Shown: piece after piece, positions 8,839 through 16,893 of the stretch | Layout: each line of letters starts with the position of its first letter | Position numbering within the stretch: the stretch's first letter is position 1 | From: Putridiphycobacter sp045107045 | Lineage (GTDB): Bacteria > Bacteroidota > Bacteroidia > Flavobacteriales_D > Crocinitomicaceae | DNA length: 25,878 nt | Direction: 5' to 3' | NCBI GenBank assembly: GCA_045107045.1 | Contig: JBGCFR010000023.1 | Location: 1-25,878 of the forward strand | Translations under genes and position numbers: made by a program | Notes under the pieces: generated by a model | Seen by the model: the letters and a program-made list of their open reading frames with translations, nothing else | Databases searched by the model: none | What the model was told of the DNA's origin: nothing

Positions 8839-9974
8839 ATTTGTGGTAGTTTAAAAATTTTTGACGATTGTTTTATAGATATTGAACTAGGGGTTAACGA
8901 CAAAATCAAATTCCTTATTTTTATAAGGAAAGAGTTAGATAAGTGACTTAGTTTACCAATTGACCAGCTTGATCTGACAATAAACTGCACTTTTTTATTT
9001 CTAATTTCTTGAAATGTCTTAAATGCCATACTAGGGTTGTTACTATTCATGCACTCAGCTAGAACATACGCATCTTCTATCGCCTGGCAAGCGCCTTGCC
9101 CCATGTTAGGTGTGGCTGCATGGGCGGCATCACCAATTAGGCAAATTTGGTGAGAAAACCATTTAGGAATTGGTTTTAAATCTATTATTTCACTAGTGTG
9201 GATAGTATGGTTTTCTGTTTCACTTATAAGATCTTTGACCAGGGTGGCATATTCAGAAAACAAGGTGTCAATATTTGAAACCGATAAGTTGCTATTCTTT
9301 TTTTTAGTCAGTAAAGCATACCAATAGACTCTATTGTTTGATAATGGAACAATTCCAAAACGTGATGACTTTCCCCAAGCTTCATTTAATTGATTGCAAT
9401 ATTGCTTGGGTAAATCATAATTTACTACTCCTCTCCAACATATTTGATTGGCAGTTCTAATTTTTTATTCAGATTGAATTGCCCTTCTTACTTTTGAATG
9501 AATACCATCAGCACCAATTAAGACAGAGGACCGAATTTCTTGCCCATTTTCAAATTTTAATAATTGGTTTCTGCCATCAGCTGATTGTTCAATACTGATT
9601 AGTTTATGATTTAGAAATATTTTGTCGGAATCAATTTGATTAAGAAGTATTCTCTGAAGGTCACCTCTATGAATAGCAATATTTTTTACATTGTATTCCT
9701 TTTCAAATGACACTAAATTGATTTTTGAAAGTGGTTTAAAATTTGGTTTTGAAATAATCATTGAAGAAATTGGCTGTCCAGCATCTTCTAATTTATCTTT
9801 TAATTTAAGTCGTTTATAGATTTGCATAGCATTGCTGGCCAAAATTATTCCAGCACCAACTGGCTGGATAAATTTCGCTTGCTCAAACACACGTACAGAA
9901 AATCCTTTTTTTTGTAAAGCGATAGCCGCAGTTAGTCCACCAACTCCAGCACCTATAATATCAATAGTCATCAT
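8835..9974 (-). pseudogene. FAD-dependent monooxygenase (UbiH/PHBH-like), interrupted by one in-frame stop
   Basis: Seen: a 379-codon frame from 9974 to the TGA at 8835-8837, broken only by TAA at 9465-9467 (codon 170). The part before the stop has the Rossmann motif GAGVGGLTAAIALQ (near residue 7), HRGDLQRILL and the DG motif GADGIHSKVRRAI. Translation after the stop continues in the same frame, KIRTANQICWRGVV, where family members have a CWRG segment, then the FAD-binding GD motif IGDAAHAATPNMGQGA and a C-terminal helix. No frameshift is needed. Known: these flavoproteins hydroxylate aromatic or polyprenyl substrates using NAD(P)H and oxygen. The substrate here is unknown. The start could be either of two adjacent ATGs (9972-9974 or 9969-9971). 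It is either a recent nonsense mutation, a sequencing error, or (less likely) a stop that is read through. Confidence 0.85.
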
Positions 9975-9983
9975 TCATTTTTT

Positions 9984-10030
9984 AATTAGGTCAAATGTAC
10001 TAATAAATTCTAAATTAGGTCAAGTATACT
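9984..10030. promoter_or_regulatory. Pair of 18-base direct repeats, candidate TetR-type operators
   Basis: AATTAGGTCAAATGTACT (9984-10001) and AATTAGGTCAAGTATACT (10013-10030) match at 16 of 18 bases, with a period of 29. The second ends in the palindrome AGTATACT. They fill the 76-base gap between the divergent regulator and monooxygenase genes and cover both boxes of the minus-strand promoter. Operator function is inferred from position and repetition. Confidence 0.55.
9992..10023 (-). promoter_or_regulatory. Promoter of the FAD monooxygenase / DUF3995 operon
   Basis: On the minus strand TTG (10023-10021) is followed after 21 bases by TACATTTG (9999-9992), an exact match to TAnnTTTG with allowed spacing. 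Both boxes lie inside the two direct repeats described separately, which fits repression by the divergent TetR-type protein. Confidence 0.6.
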
Positions 10031-10050
10031 ATTTTTTTTAAATTAGTAGC

Positions 10051-10665
10051 GTGAGTAAAACAAGAGACAAAATTTTTAGCACTTCACTTCGCCTTTTTAA
10101 TGATTTAGGCATGTCTAACGTGACTTTGCGAGCCATTGCAGTTGAAATGAATATTAGTCAAGGAAATTTAAATTATCATTTTAAGAAAAGAGACGATATT
10201 ATTGAGGGTTTATATTTTCAATTGGTTTCAGAAATAAATGAAACTATGTCTAATTTGGAAAAAGGAAAAAATGGTTTGGGGTCACTTTTCATTATTATAG
10301 AATCAATAATGAATAAATTGTATGATTACCGATTTTTTATGCTCGGTTTTTCAGATATAGTGAATGGGAATGAAGTCATCAGAATCTTTCATAAAGATTT
10401 AAATGTTCTGAGACAGCAACAAGTTAATGATATTTTTAAAGTAATGATATCGAAAGGGTTGATGAAACCCGAGTCCTTGGAAAATGAATATTCAAATTTA
10501 TATAAGAGAACACAGATTTTAGTTGATTTTTGGATTGCGTCTGCTCAAATTGAACTTAATGAAGTTTCTAAAGACAGCATTCCAAAATATATGAATTTAA
10601 TTTCTCAATCTATTTACCCATATTTAACTGAAAAAGGCAAGATTGAATTTGAACAATTCGTTTGA
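10051..10665 (+). CDS. TetR/AcrR-type transcriptional regulator
   Basis: Seen: 204 residues beginning at a GTG codon, SKTRDKIFSTSLRLFNDLG. The N-terminal helix-turn-helix is typical of TetR (about 20-48: VTLRAIAVEMNISQGNLNYHF), followed by an all-helical ligand-binding part. No ATG is available before the helix-turn-helix, and the first residues match the usual start of the family, so GTG is taken as the start. Known: such proteins usually repress an adjacent gene until a small ligand binds. Inference: it represses the divergent monooxygenase-DUF3995 operon through the direct repeats in the gap, and perhaps itself. Its 3' end is 11 bases from the convergent phosphoesterase gene. The ligand cannot be told. 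Confidence 0.88.
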   Translation: MSKTRDKIFSTSLRLFNDLGMSNVTLRAIAVEMNISQGNLNYHFKKRDDIIEGLYFQLVSEINETMSNLEKGKNGLGSLFIIIESIMNKLYDYRFFMLGFSDIVNGNEVIRIFHKDLNVLRQQQVNDIFKVMISKGLMKPESLENEYSNLYKRTQILVDFWIASAQIELNEVSKDSIPKYMNLISQSIYPYLTEKGKIEFEQFV

Positions 10666-10676
10666 TTGGTATTGCC

Positions 10677-11519
10677 TTACAAATCAGTAATCAGCTTATA
10701 TTCCCATGTTAGAGTAGATCTGCTAAGGTTATGAGTAAAAAAGACTGCTTTATTATTTTTCTTGCCATAATGTATACCCGAAGCTATAAAATTAATTCCT
10801 TCGTTTGTAATATACTCAAACTCCTTTGACTTAAATCCAATATCTCCTCCTATGCAGAGTACTTCAATTCCTCTTTGTTTAACATCTACTAATTTTGGGT
10901 ATACTTCTGAATTGAAGTTGTTTGGATTTATACAATAAAAGCAACTTCCTAAACCTGCGTTGGAGATTGATGAAATTTGAGGTTCTAAATTGGGATTATT
11001 ATACATCCATATTAATTTATGGTGTAAAATTACTAAATGACTTGACTCAGTGATACTATCCAAGACATTGTTCAGTAGCAATTTTTGAGCTCCAACAATA
11101 TTACTTAGGCTATCTTGAGTATCTAAAACAACAAACGTTATTCCGTTATTCGAAGTAGTATAGTAAGCTGGCCTTTGAGTAAACTCACTTACCCTATCTA
11201 AATCCGTATGATCATGATTGCCCAATGCCCATAATGTATTGGTACTTTTAATATCAAAAATTGAGTTAACATGCTGCATAGTTTGTTCATCAGCTGAAGT
11301 TAAATATGCCAAGTCTCCGCCAAGCCAAAGCATGTCAAATTGATCGTAATCGACTTGTTCAACAACACTATCCATGAGTGGATTGATGCCAGTTCTGGTG
11401 TGGGAAAGGTGAAGATAATTTTTAATGTTTTCAGGAATGGGTTTAGTATCTTTTCTACAAGAAGCTACCAAAAGTGATAATATTATTAAAAATTGATATA
11501 TGTTATAATTTGTTTTCAT
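10677..11519 (-). CDS. Metallophosphoesterase-family lipoprotein
   Basis: Seen: 280 residues with a lipoprotein signal (LVASC, Cys21). Calcineurin-like motifs follow in order: GGDLAY (about 66-71), GNHDH (about 99-103), a lone-His motif LHHKLIW, and a late GGDIG. The first motif, usually DxH at the start of the domain, reads LHLSHTRTG (about 36-44), so the first metal-binding aspartate is not evident. Known: the fold cleaves phosphomonoesters or diesters with two metals. Inference: a periplasmic or surface-anchored phosphoesterase of unknown substrate, possibly with a modified metal centre. It lies downstream of the ABC-F gene on the same strand, with a 76-base gap that could hold its own promoter (a 7-of-8 match TAACTTTA is present), so co-transcription is undecided. 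Confidence 0.75.
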   Translation of the reverse strand: MKTNYNIYQFLIILSLLVASCRKDTKPIPENIKNYLHLSHTRTGINPLMDSVVEQVDYDQFDMLWLGGDLAYLTSADEQTMQHVNSIFDIKSTNTLWALGNHDHTDLDRVSEFTQRPAYYTTSNNGITFVVLDTQDSLSNIVGAQKLLLNNVLDSITESSHLVILHHKLIWMYNNPNLEPQISSISNAGLGSCFYCINPNNFNSEVYPKLVDVKQRGIEVLCIGGDIGFKSKEFEYITNEGINFIASGIHYGKKNNKAVFFTHNLSRSTLTWEYKLITDL

Positions 11520-11595
11520 TCACACCTAATTCTTATTAAACTAAAGTTAGCATAGGGATTCGAAATAACTTTATAATAATACAGAATAGTTAAAA

Positions 11596-13230
11596 CTATT
11601 TTAAGTCAATTTCCTTTAAATTCTCAATCCGATTTCGTTTTAAGAATTCATCAATGGTTTCAAAGTGCTCAATCACTCGTTTGTCTTTAAATTCAAATAC
11701 TTTTTCAGAAAGTCCCATTAAAAAGTCACGATCATGCGAAACCAAGATCAAAGTACCATCAAAATTAAGCAAAGCCTCCTTTAAAACACCTTTCGATTTT
11801 AGGTCTAGATGATTAGTCGGCTCATCTAAAATTAGAACATTAACCGGTTCCAGTAATAATTTAACCATGGCTAAACGTGTTTTTTCACCGCCGGACAGTT
11901 GGGCTACTTTCTTATCTAATCCATCTCCGCTAAACATAAAACGACCTAGTATGTTTTTTATTTGAGTTCTAATATCCCCCACTGCAACCTGATCTACAGT
12001 TTGAAAAACGGTTAAATCAGGGTCTAACAATGCGGCTTGGTTTTGCGCAAAATATCCCACTTTTGCATTATGCCCTAACTCACAAATACCATCAAAATCA
12101 ATTTCTCCCATTATGGCTTTAATCATGGTTGATTTCCCTTCTCCGTTTCTTCCAACAAATGATACTTTTTCACCTCTAGAAATGGAAAGATTGGCATTGT
12201 TAAAAACAGTATGTTCTCCATATCTTTTACTTAAATCAGTAGCTGTAACGGGATAGTCGCCTGAGCGCGGAGAGGGAGGGAACCGCAGCTTTAAGGCAGA
12301 AGTATCAACTTCATCAATTTCAATAATTGTCATCTTCTCAAGCATTCGCTCCCTTGAATTTACTTGATTAGTTTTTGAATAAGTTCCTTTGAATCGTTCT
12401 ATAAATGCCTTATTGTCTGCAATAATTTTTTGCTGTTCTTGATATTGTTTAATTTGCTGACTACGACGTTCGTCTCGCAATTGAAGGTAATGTGAATAAT
12501 TGGCTTTATAATCGTAAATTTTACCCATTGTTATTTCAATGGTTCTATTTGTAATGTTGTCAATAAATGCTTTGTCGTGACTAATAACCACAACTGCCTT
12601 TGCTTTATTTAGCAAGAAGTCCTCTAGCCAAATGACTGACTCTATGTCAACGTGATTTGTTGGTTCATCTAACAATATTAAGTCAGGCTTTTGCAATAAG
12701 ATTTTAACCAATTCTATTCGCATTCTCCAACCACCCGAAAATTCGCTAGTTAGTCTTTGAAAATCTTCACGTCTAAATCCCAAACCTTGAAGTGCTTTTT
12801 CCACTTCAGCGTCATAGTTAACTTCTTCAATGGCATAGAATTTTTCACCCAGTTCAGTCACTTTTTCAATAATGCCCATGTACTCTTCTGATTCGTAATC
12901 AGTCCTAGTTTCAAGCATCTTGTTGAGGCTGTCCATTTCAGATTGCATATCAAATATGTGTTGAAATGCTTTGGAGGCTTCTTCGAAAACTGTACAGGTA
13001 TCATCTGTTAATAAGTGTTGAGGTAAATACGCAATTACAGTTCCATTTGGAGATCTTACAGCTCCTTTGGTTGGTTTTGAAACACCAGCCATAATTTTCA
13101 TCATAGTTGATTTTCCTGCACCATTTTTACCCATTAAAGCTATTTTGTCATTTTCATTGACCACAAAAGATACATCACTAAATAATGTTGAGCCACTAAA
13201 ATCTACACCTAAACCATCAACTGAAATCAT
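11596..13230 (-). CDS. ABC-F family ATPase (ribosome-associated translation factor type)
   Basis: Seen: 544 residues with two ABC cassettes and no membrane helices. The first has Walker A GKNGAGKST (about 35-43), signature FSGGWRMRIE and Walker B LILLDEPTNHVD. The linker (about 250-310) is charged and helical. The second has GRNGEGKST, LSGGEKTRLA and LILDEPTNHLD. This layout is ABC-F. Known: ABC-F proteins bind the ribosomal E site and act in translation or in antibiotic protection. The closest general type is the YdiF/Uup/EttA group; I cannot assign a specific member. Nothing suggests an antibiotic-resistance variant, because the linker is of ordinary length. An AT-rich 16-base dyad (11585-11600) overlaps its stop but lacks a T tail. 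Confidence 0.93.
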   Translation of the reverse strand: MISVDGLGVDFSGSTLFSDVSFVVNENDKIALMGKNGAGKSTMMKIMAGVSKPTKGAVRSPNGTVIAYLPQHLLTDDTCTVFEEASKAFQHIFDMQSEMDSLNKMLETRTDYESEEYMGIIEKVTELGEKFYAIEEVNYDAEVEKALQGLGFRREDFQRLTSEFSGGWRMRIELVKILLQKPDLILLDEPTNHVDIESVIWLEDFLLNKAKAVVVISHDKAFIDNITNRTIEITMGKIYDYKANYSHYLQLRDERRSQQIKQYQEQQKIIADNKAFIERFKGTYSKTNQVNSRERMLEKMTIIEIDEVDTSALKLRFPPSPRSGDYPVTATDLSKRYGEHTVFNNANLSISRGEKVSFVGRNGEGKSTMIKAIMGEIDFDGICELGHNAKVGYFAQNQAALLDPDLTVFQTVDQVAVGDIRTQIKNILGRFMFSGDGLDKKVAQLSGGEKTRLAMVKLLLEPVNVLILDEPTNHLDLKSKGVLKEALLNFDGTLILVSHDRDFLMGLSEKVFEFKDKRVIEHFETIDEFLKRNRIENLKEIDLK

Positions 13231-13250
13231 AATTTGATATTTATGTGGCG

Positions 13251-13258
13251 CAAAATTA
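13251..13258 (-). promoter_or_regulatory. Possible -7 box (TAATTTTG) of the ABC-F gene
   Basis: Minus-strand TAATTTTG matches TAnnTTTG and lies 20 bases before the ATG. No TTG at the right distance was seen. Confidence 0.35.
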
Positions 13259-13416
13259 GGAAATCAATTACATAAAAAGGCTTTAAATGCTATTTCATCT
13301 GCTTTTTTTAAGCCTCCTTCCGACTCAAGATACTTGTTATTGTTAATTAATCAGTCTATTAAATAGAATTAGATGGAATGATTAAAAAAAGATTGTGAAT
13401 AGTCTGCTTTATACTC

Positions 13417-13449
13417 TTGGATTTCTTACATATATATAATTTATTTTTG
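13417..13449 (+). promoter_or_regulatory. Promoter of the secreted YD-repeat-like gene
   Basis: TTG at 13417-13419, a 22-base spacer, then TATTTTTG at 13442-13449, an exact match to TAnnTTTG. The ATG is at 13466, which implies a leader of about 10 bases. This is the best-formed promoter in the window. Confidence 0.65.
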
Positions 13450-13465
13450 TTCTTAAATTCCCGTA

Positions 13466-14431
13466 ATGAAACTGATAAGTTGTTTTTTCGTTTTATGTCT
13501 TTCAGTCACCCTTTTGGGGCAGGACTTCAGTATTGAGTATAAAACATTTTTATTACAACCTCATTTTAAGTCTCGTCATATTAAATCATTAACTATTAAA
13601 AAGTCTAGTGATAGTCTTTTTAATAAATCATCAATAAAATATAAATTACAATTTGATACTGAAGGTCGATTGACCAAATTATATGATTATTATTTTGATA
13701 CGGATACCATTCCTGAGCGATTAATTGAATACACTTATGGAGACTCATCAATGTATTATTCAGGGAAAACATATTTCTATTTAGATGAAAATCGAAAAAT
13801 CCTTTTAGAAAAGGGATGGAGCATGGAATTTGATAATGTGAATAATGTTATTGAAGAAAAATTCCATAATAAGTTAGATCTGTACAGAACTAATACACTC
13901 ATATTTAATAAGTCTATGCAGGTACTGAGTAGAAAGGTAAGAGCATTTGCTATTAAACTTGAAACTTATTTTAAATACAACGCTGATGGTATGATTCGGC
14001 ATGTTAAAATGGTTAAACATAATCCAACCGTTGAGAAAATGAAAAGACTTGAATTAAACCAATATCTTCAATACAATTTGCATCAAAAAATAATGACAAC
14101 TGAACAATGGTTAGATGAGCGCGGTAAACAAATAAATGAGTACTTCTATAATTACAAAGGCCAGAATATTTCAGCTCGTGTTGGGTGGCGACTCATGAAT
14201 TGGAGTAATGATGAAAAAAAGTTAATTGAGCGGACCAATTTTTTTTACGACCAATACGGGCTCTTAATTGGATCAAATTATTTTACAGAAAGACAAGTAT
14301 CTAATATTCATAAATACGAAAAGTTTGAATACACGTTTTATAGTGAAGATGGAAAAGTTAATCGCACATCAGATCGTTTTACCACTATATGGTATACTGA
14401 TTTATTTGCTGAAAATTTAATACACCCATAA
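13466..14431 (+). CDS. Secreted YD-repeat-like protein of unknown function
   Basis: Not assigned to a family with certainty. Seen: 321 residues with a signal peptide (MKLISCFFVLCLSVTLLGQ). The mature part is built of short beta segments with recurring aromatic-Tyr patterns such as YKLQFDTEGRLTKLYDYYFD, YFKYNADGMIRHVKMV, YFYNYKGQNISARV and FFYDQYGLLIGSNYF. These resemble YD (RHS-type) repeats in which xYDxxGxL recurs. No catalytic motif, lipobox or T9SS sorting domain is visible. It shares length, signal and repeat style with the protein at 24868-25734, so the two are probably distant paralogues. Its own promoter precedes it, and it converges on the acyl-CoA synthetase gene with 5 bases between the stops. 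Confidence 0.7.
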   Translation: MKLISCFFVLCLSVTLLGQDFSIEYKTFLLQPHFKSRHIKSLTIKKSSDSLFNKSSIKYKLQFDTEGRLTKLYDYYFDTDTIPERLIEYTYGDSSMYYSGKTYFYLDENRKILLEKGWSMEFDNVNNVIEEKFHNKLDLYRTNTLIFNKSMQVLSRKVRAFAIKLETYFKYNADGMIRHVKMVKHNPTVEKMKRLELNQYLQYNLHQKIMTTEQWLDERGKQINEYFYNYKGQNISARVGWRLMNWSNDEKKLIERTNFFYDQYGLLIGSNYFTERQVSNIHKYEKFEYTFYSEDGKVNRTSDRFTTIWYTDLFAENLIHP

Positions 14432-14436
14432 TTATA

Positions 14437-16200
14437 CTATGAATAGATTGCATTAATCAGATCTTCATATTTAGCTTTAACTACTTTTCTTTTTGGTTTC
14501 ATAGTTGGTGTTAGTTCACCTGATTCTACGGTCCATTGCTCTGGTACAAGTTCGAACTTTTTGATCTGTTCCCATCCACCAAATTGTGAATTGTAATATT
14601 CAATTTCCTTTGAAATTCTATCTATTACCTTTTGGTTTTTTATAACGTCGTTCCATGAATCAACTCCAGATATTCCTTTTCGTTTTGTCCACTCTGCAAT
14701 AAACTCAAAGGCAGGCACAATAACTGCCGCTGGAAACTTTTGTGCTTCTCCAATGACCATAATTTGCTCTATAAAACGTGACTCCTTGAACTTGTTTTCC
14801 ATCACCTGTGGTGCAATATACTTTCCGCCAGATGTTTTGAACATTTCTTTTTTACGGTCCGTAATTTTAATAAAGCCACCCGGTTCAATATGACCAATAT
14901 CTCCAGTTCTAAACCAGCCATCATCAGTAAAAACTTCGGCAGTTTTTTCAGGGTTATTAAAGTAGCCTTGCATTACATTCGGCCCTTTGGCTAATATTTC
15001 ACCATCATCAGCAATTTTTATTTCAACATTATGAAGCGGTTTACCGGTTGTACCAATCATTAAGTTACCATCTCCTAAATAATTAACGCTTAAAACCGGA
15101 GAAGTTTCTGTTAATCCGTATCCTTCCAAAATTGGAATGTCGGCTGCTAAAAATGCTTTTGCTAAACGGGGCTGCAACGCCGCACTTCCACAAGGTACTA
15201 CAATTACCTCGCCTCCTAATGCTTCTTGCCATTTACTGAAAATTAATTTACGAGCTATTTTTAATTTTAATTTATATAGACCTGATTTTCCTGAAACATC
15301 ATACTCATTTCCTAATGCCACTGCCCAGAAGAACAGCTTTCTTTTAGCACCAGTTAATGCTTCTCCTTTTGCTATTATTTTATCATATACTTTTTCTAAT
15401 AGTCTAGGAACAGCTGTGAAAACATGAGGCTTTATCTCTTTTAAATTGTCTCCAATCGTTTCCATGTTTTCAGCAAAATACACCGAAATCCCTAAAATTT
15501 GGTATAGATACAAAAGCATGCGTTCGTAAACATGACAAACCGGTAAAAAGCTTAATGACTTATGCTGGTTTCCAACTGGTATTCTAGGAATACTACCATG
15601 AATATTAGCCATAATATTAGCATGCGTTAACATTACGCCTTTTGGGTTTCCAGTTGTACCAGAAGTATAAATCAATGTAACGAGGTCATCTCCTGAAATA
15701 GCTGCTTTCCTTTTTTCTAATTCTTTATCTAATGCATCATCCTTTTCTTCAAGTAATTCATCAAAATCAATAGCGCCGCCAATTTCTACAAAAGCATAAA
15801 TAGACTCTAAGCTACTCACTTGACTTTTAATTGCATCTACTTTATCAAATAGTTCTTCATCCGAAACAATGCAAACTTTAATTTGAGCATCATTAAAAAT
15901 AAAAGCATAATCTTCTTTAGAAATAGTAGGGTATACCGGCACTCCAATAGCACCCACTTGTTGGATGGCAATATCGGCAATATGCCATTCAGAGCGGTTA
16001 TTAGAAATAATGGCTATTTTTTCACCAGGTTTTATTCCAGACTTAATTAGTCCTCTACTAATGGCATTAAATTTATCAATATAGTCTTGAGTATTAATGG
16101 TCTTCCAGTTCCCATTAACTTTATCTGCAAAGGCAATTTCTTGCGGGTATTTTTCTAATTGGTAATATGGTATTTCAAAAAGCCTTGTAATATTATTCAT
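14437..16200 (-). CDS. Long-chain fatty acid-CoA ligase (AMP-forming)
   Basis: Seen: 587 residues. The AMP-binding P-loop is YTSGTTGNPKGVMLTH (about 178-193). Further motifs are GYGLTETSPVLSVN, GWFRTGDIG, DRKKEMFKTSGGKYIAPQ and a C-terminal GELTPTMKPKRKVV bearing the conserved lysines of the mobile domain. The length and the lack of a signal peptide fit the FAA/ACSL-like bacterial long-chain synthetases. Known: activates fatty acids to acyl-CoA through an acyl-adenylate at the inner face of the membrane, feeding lipid synthesis or beta-oxidation. The gene stands alone: convergent with the gene on its left and divergent from the sigma factor gene on its right, with 171 bases between. Chain-length preference cannot be read from the sequence. 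Confidence 0.92.
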   Translation of the reverse strand: MNNITRLFEIPYYQLEKYPQEIAFADKVNGNWKTINTQDYIDKFNAISRGLIKSGIKPGEKIAIISNNRSEWHIADIAIQQVGAIGVPVYPTISKEDYAFIFNDAQIKVCIVSDEELFDKVDAIKSQVSSLESIYAFVEIGGAIDFDELLEEKDDALDKELEKRKAAISGDDLVTLIYTSGTTGNPKGVMLTHANIMANIHGSIPRIPVGNQHKSLSFLPVCHVYERMLLYLYQILGISVYFAENMETIGDNLKEIKPHVFTAVPRLLEKVYDKIIAKGEALTGAKRKLFFWAVALGNEYDVSGKSGLYKLKLKIARKLIFSKWQEALGGEVIVVPCGSAALQPRLAKAFLAADIPILEGYGLTETSPVLSVNYLGDGNLMIGTTGKPLHNVEIKIADDGEILAKGPNVMQGYFNNPEKTAEVFTDDGWFRTGDIGHIEPGGFIKITDRKKEMFKTSGGKYIAPQVMENKFKESRFIEQIMVIGEAQKFPAAVIVPAFEFIAEWTKRKGISGVDSWNDVIKNQKVIDRISKEIEYYNSQFGGWEQIKKFELVPEQWTVESGELTPTMKPKRKVVKAKYEDLINAIYS

Positions 16201-16371
16201 AATTTTTTGGTGATTAGTCTATTCGTATAATGTTAAATTTAGGAATAATTCTCTAAAGATTACAATAGAATATTTCAAATTGCTTATATTTATAGAAATT
16301 ATTATTGCACCTGTAACTTTTATAAGGTTTCAATTGTTTTAGGTTATGTTAGGTGCTGAACACACAAAAAC

Positions 16372-16872
16372 TTGAATAGAAAAGAGTACAATAGCGTTGT
16401 GAAAAGTTTGTCAGGCCGGTTATATGGATACTGTATTAAGTATCTACAGTCTAAAGCTGACGCAGACGATATTGTACAAGATGTATTTGAAAAATTATGG
16501 CATAACCGTAAAAAGGTTGATTTTGTAAAGTCAAAATCGTGGTTATTTACCACAGCTCATAATACCATGATGAATTTTATTAAGCGAAGAAATCGCATGT
16601 CATATGTTGATGAAGTGAGATCAAATTCAGTTGAACGGTGTAAAATTCATCAGTTTGAATTGTTGGAAATAATAGAACATTCCTTGGCAATATTGCCGCC
16701 AATTCAAAAGTCTATTATTCTTTTAAGAGACCTTGAGGGGTATGATTATAAGGAAATAGGCTCGATATTAGAGCTATCGGAGTCTCAAGTTAAAGTGTAT
16801 TTGTTCAGGGCCAGAAATAAACTAAAGAAAAAATTGAAAAATTTAAACATGTTGGAAGTAAAACATGCTTAA
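16372..16872 (+). CDS. ECF-type RNA polymerase sigma factor, TTG start
   Basis: Seen: 166 residues. Region 2 (about 10-78) includes KYLQSKADADDIVQDVFEKL and KSWLFTTAHNTMMNFIKRR; region 4 (about 108-160) has LPPIQKSIILLRDLEGYDYKEIG and the recognition helix LSESQVKVYLFRAR. No region 1 or 3 is present, so it is an ECF sigma factor. An in-frame TGA at 16357-16359 excludes longer forms. The frame opens at TTG 16372 (NRKEYNSVVK), and the next candidate is a GTG ten codons in; the TTG keeps the full first helix. It is 21 bases before the hybrid anti-sigma gene and heads an operon with that gene and a PorP/SprF gene. Inference: it responds to outer-membrane or T9SS state and directs a regulon I cannot name. 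Confidence 0.9.
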   Translation: MNRKEYNSVVKSLSGRLYGYCIKYLQSKADADDIVQDVFEKLWHNRKKVDFVKSKSWLFTTAHNTMMNFIKRRNRMSYVDEVRSNSVERCKIHQFELLEIIEHSLAILPPIQKSIILLRDLEGYDYKEIGSILELSESQVKVYLFRARNKLKKKLKNLNMLEVKHA

Positions 16873-16893
16873 ATGACAGATTGGGTGTAATAA

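Noticed and set aside
8835..9974. Two separate genes instead of one broken monooxygenase
   Set aside because: Both parts are in the same frame, the FAD motifs are shared between them, and sense translation continues right after the TAA.
8835..9974. Tetracycline-inactivating Tet(X)-like monooxygenase
   Set aside because: Sequence motifs fit the general UbiH/PHBH-like group and do not match Tet(X) segments that I recall.
11585..11600. AATAGTT-aa-AACTATT dyad over the ABC-F stop as a terminator
   Set aside because: The stem is all but free of GC and no T run follows in the direction of transcription.
13275..13315. AGGCTT ... AAGCCT inverted repeat before the 13466 gene
   Set aside because: Only 6 bases pair over a long loop; the T-rich stretch between them is not after any gene end.
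16201..16371. An autoregulated ECF promoter upstream of the sigma gene
   Set aside because: TGTAAC and several TAnnTTT-like strings are present, but none has convincing spacing, and I do not know the target consensus.
16873..16890. Five-codon reading frame (MTDWV) between the sigma and anti-sigma genes
   Set aside because: Too short to support as a gene; it starts just after the sigma stop and is more likely chance spacing.
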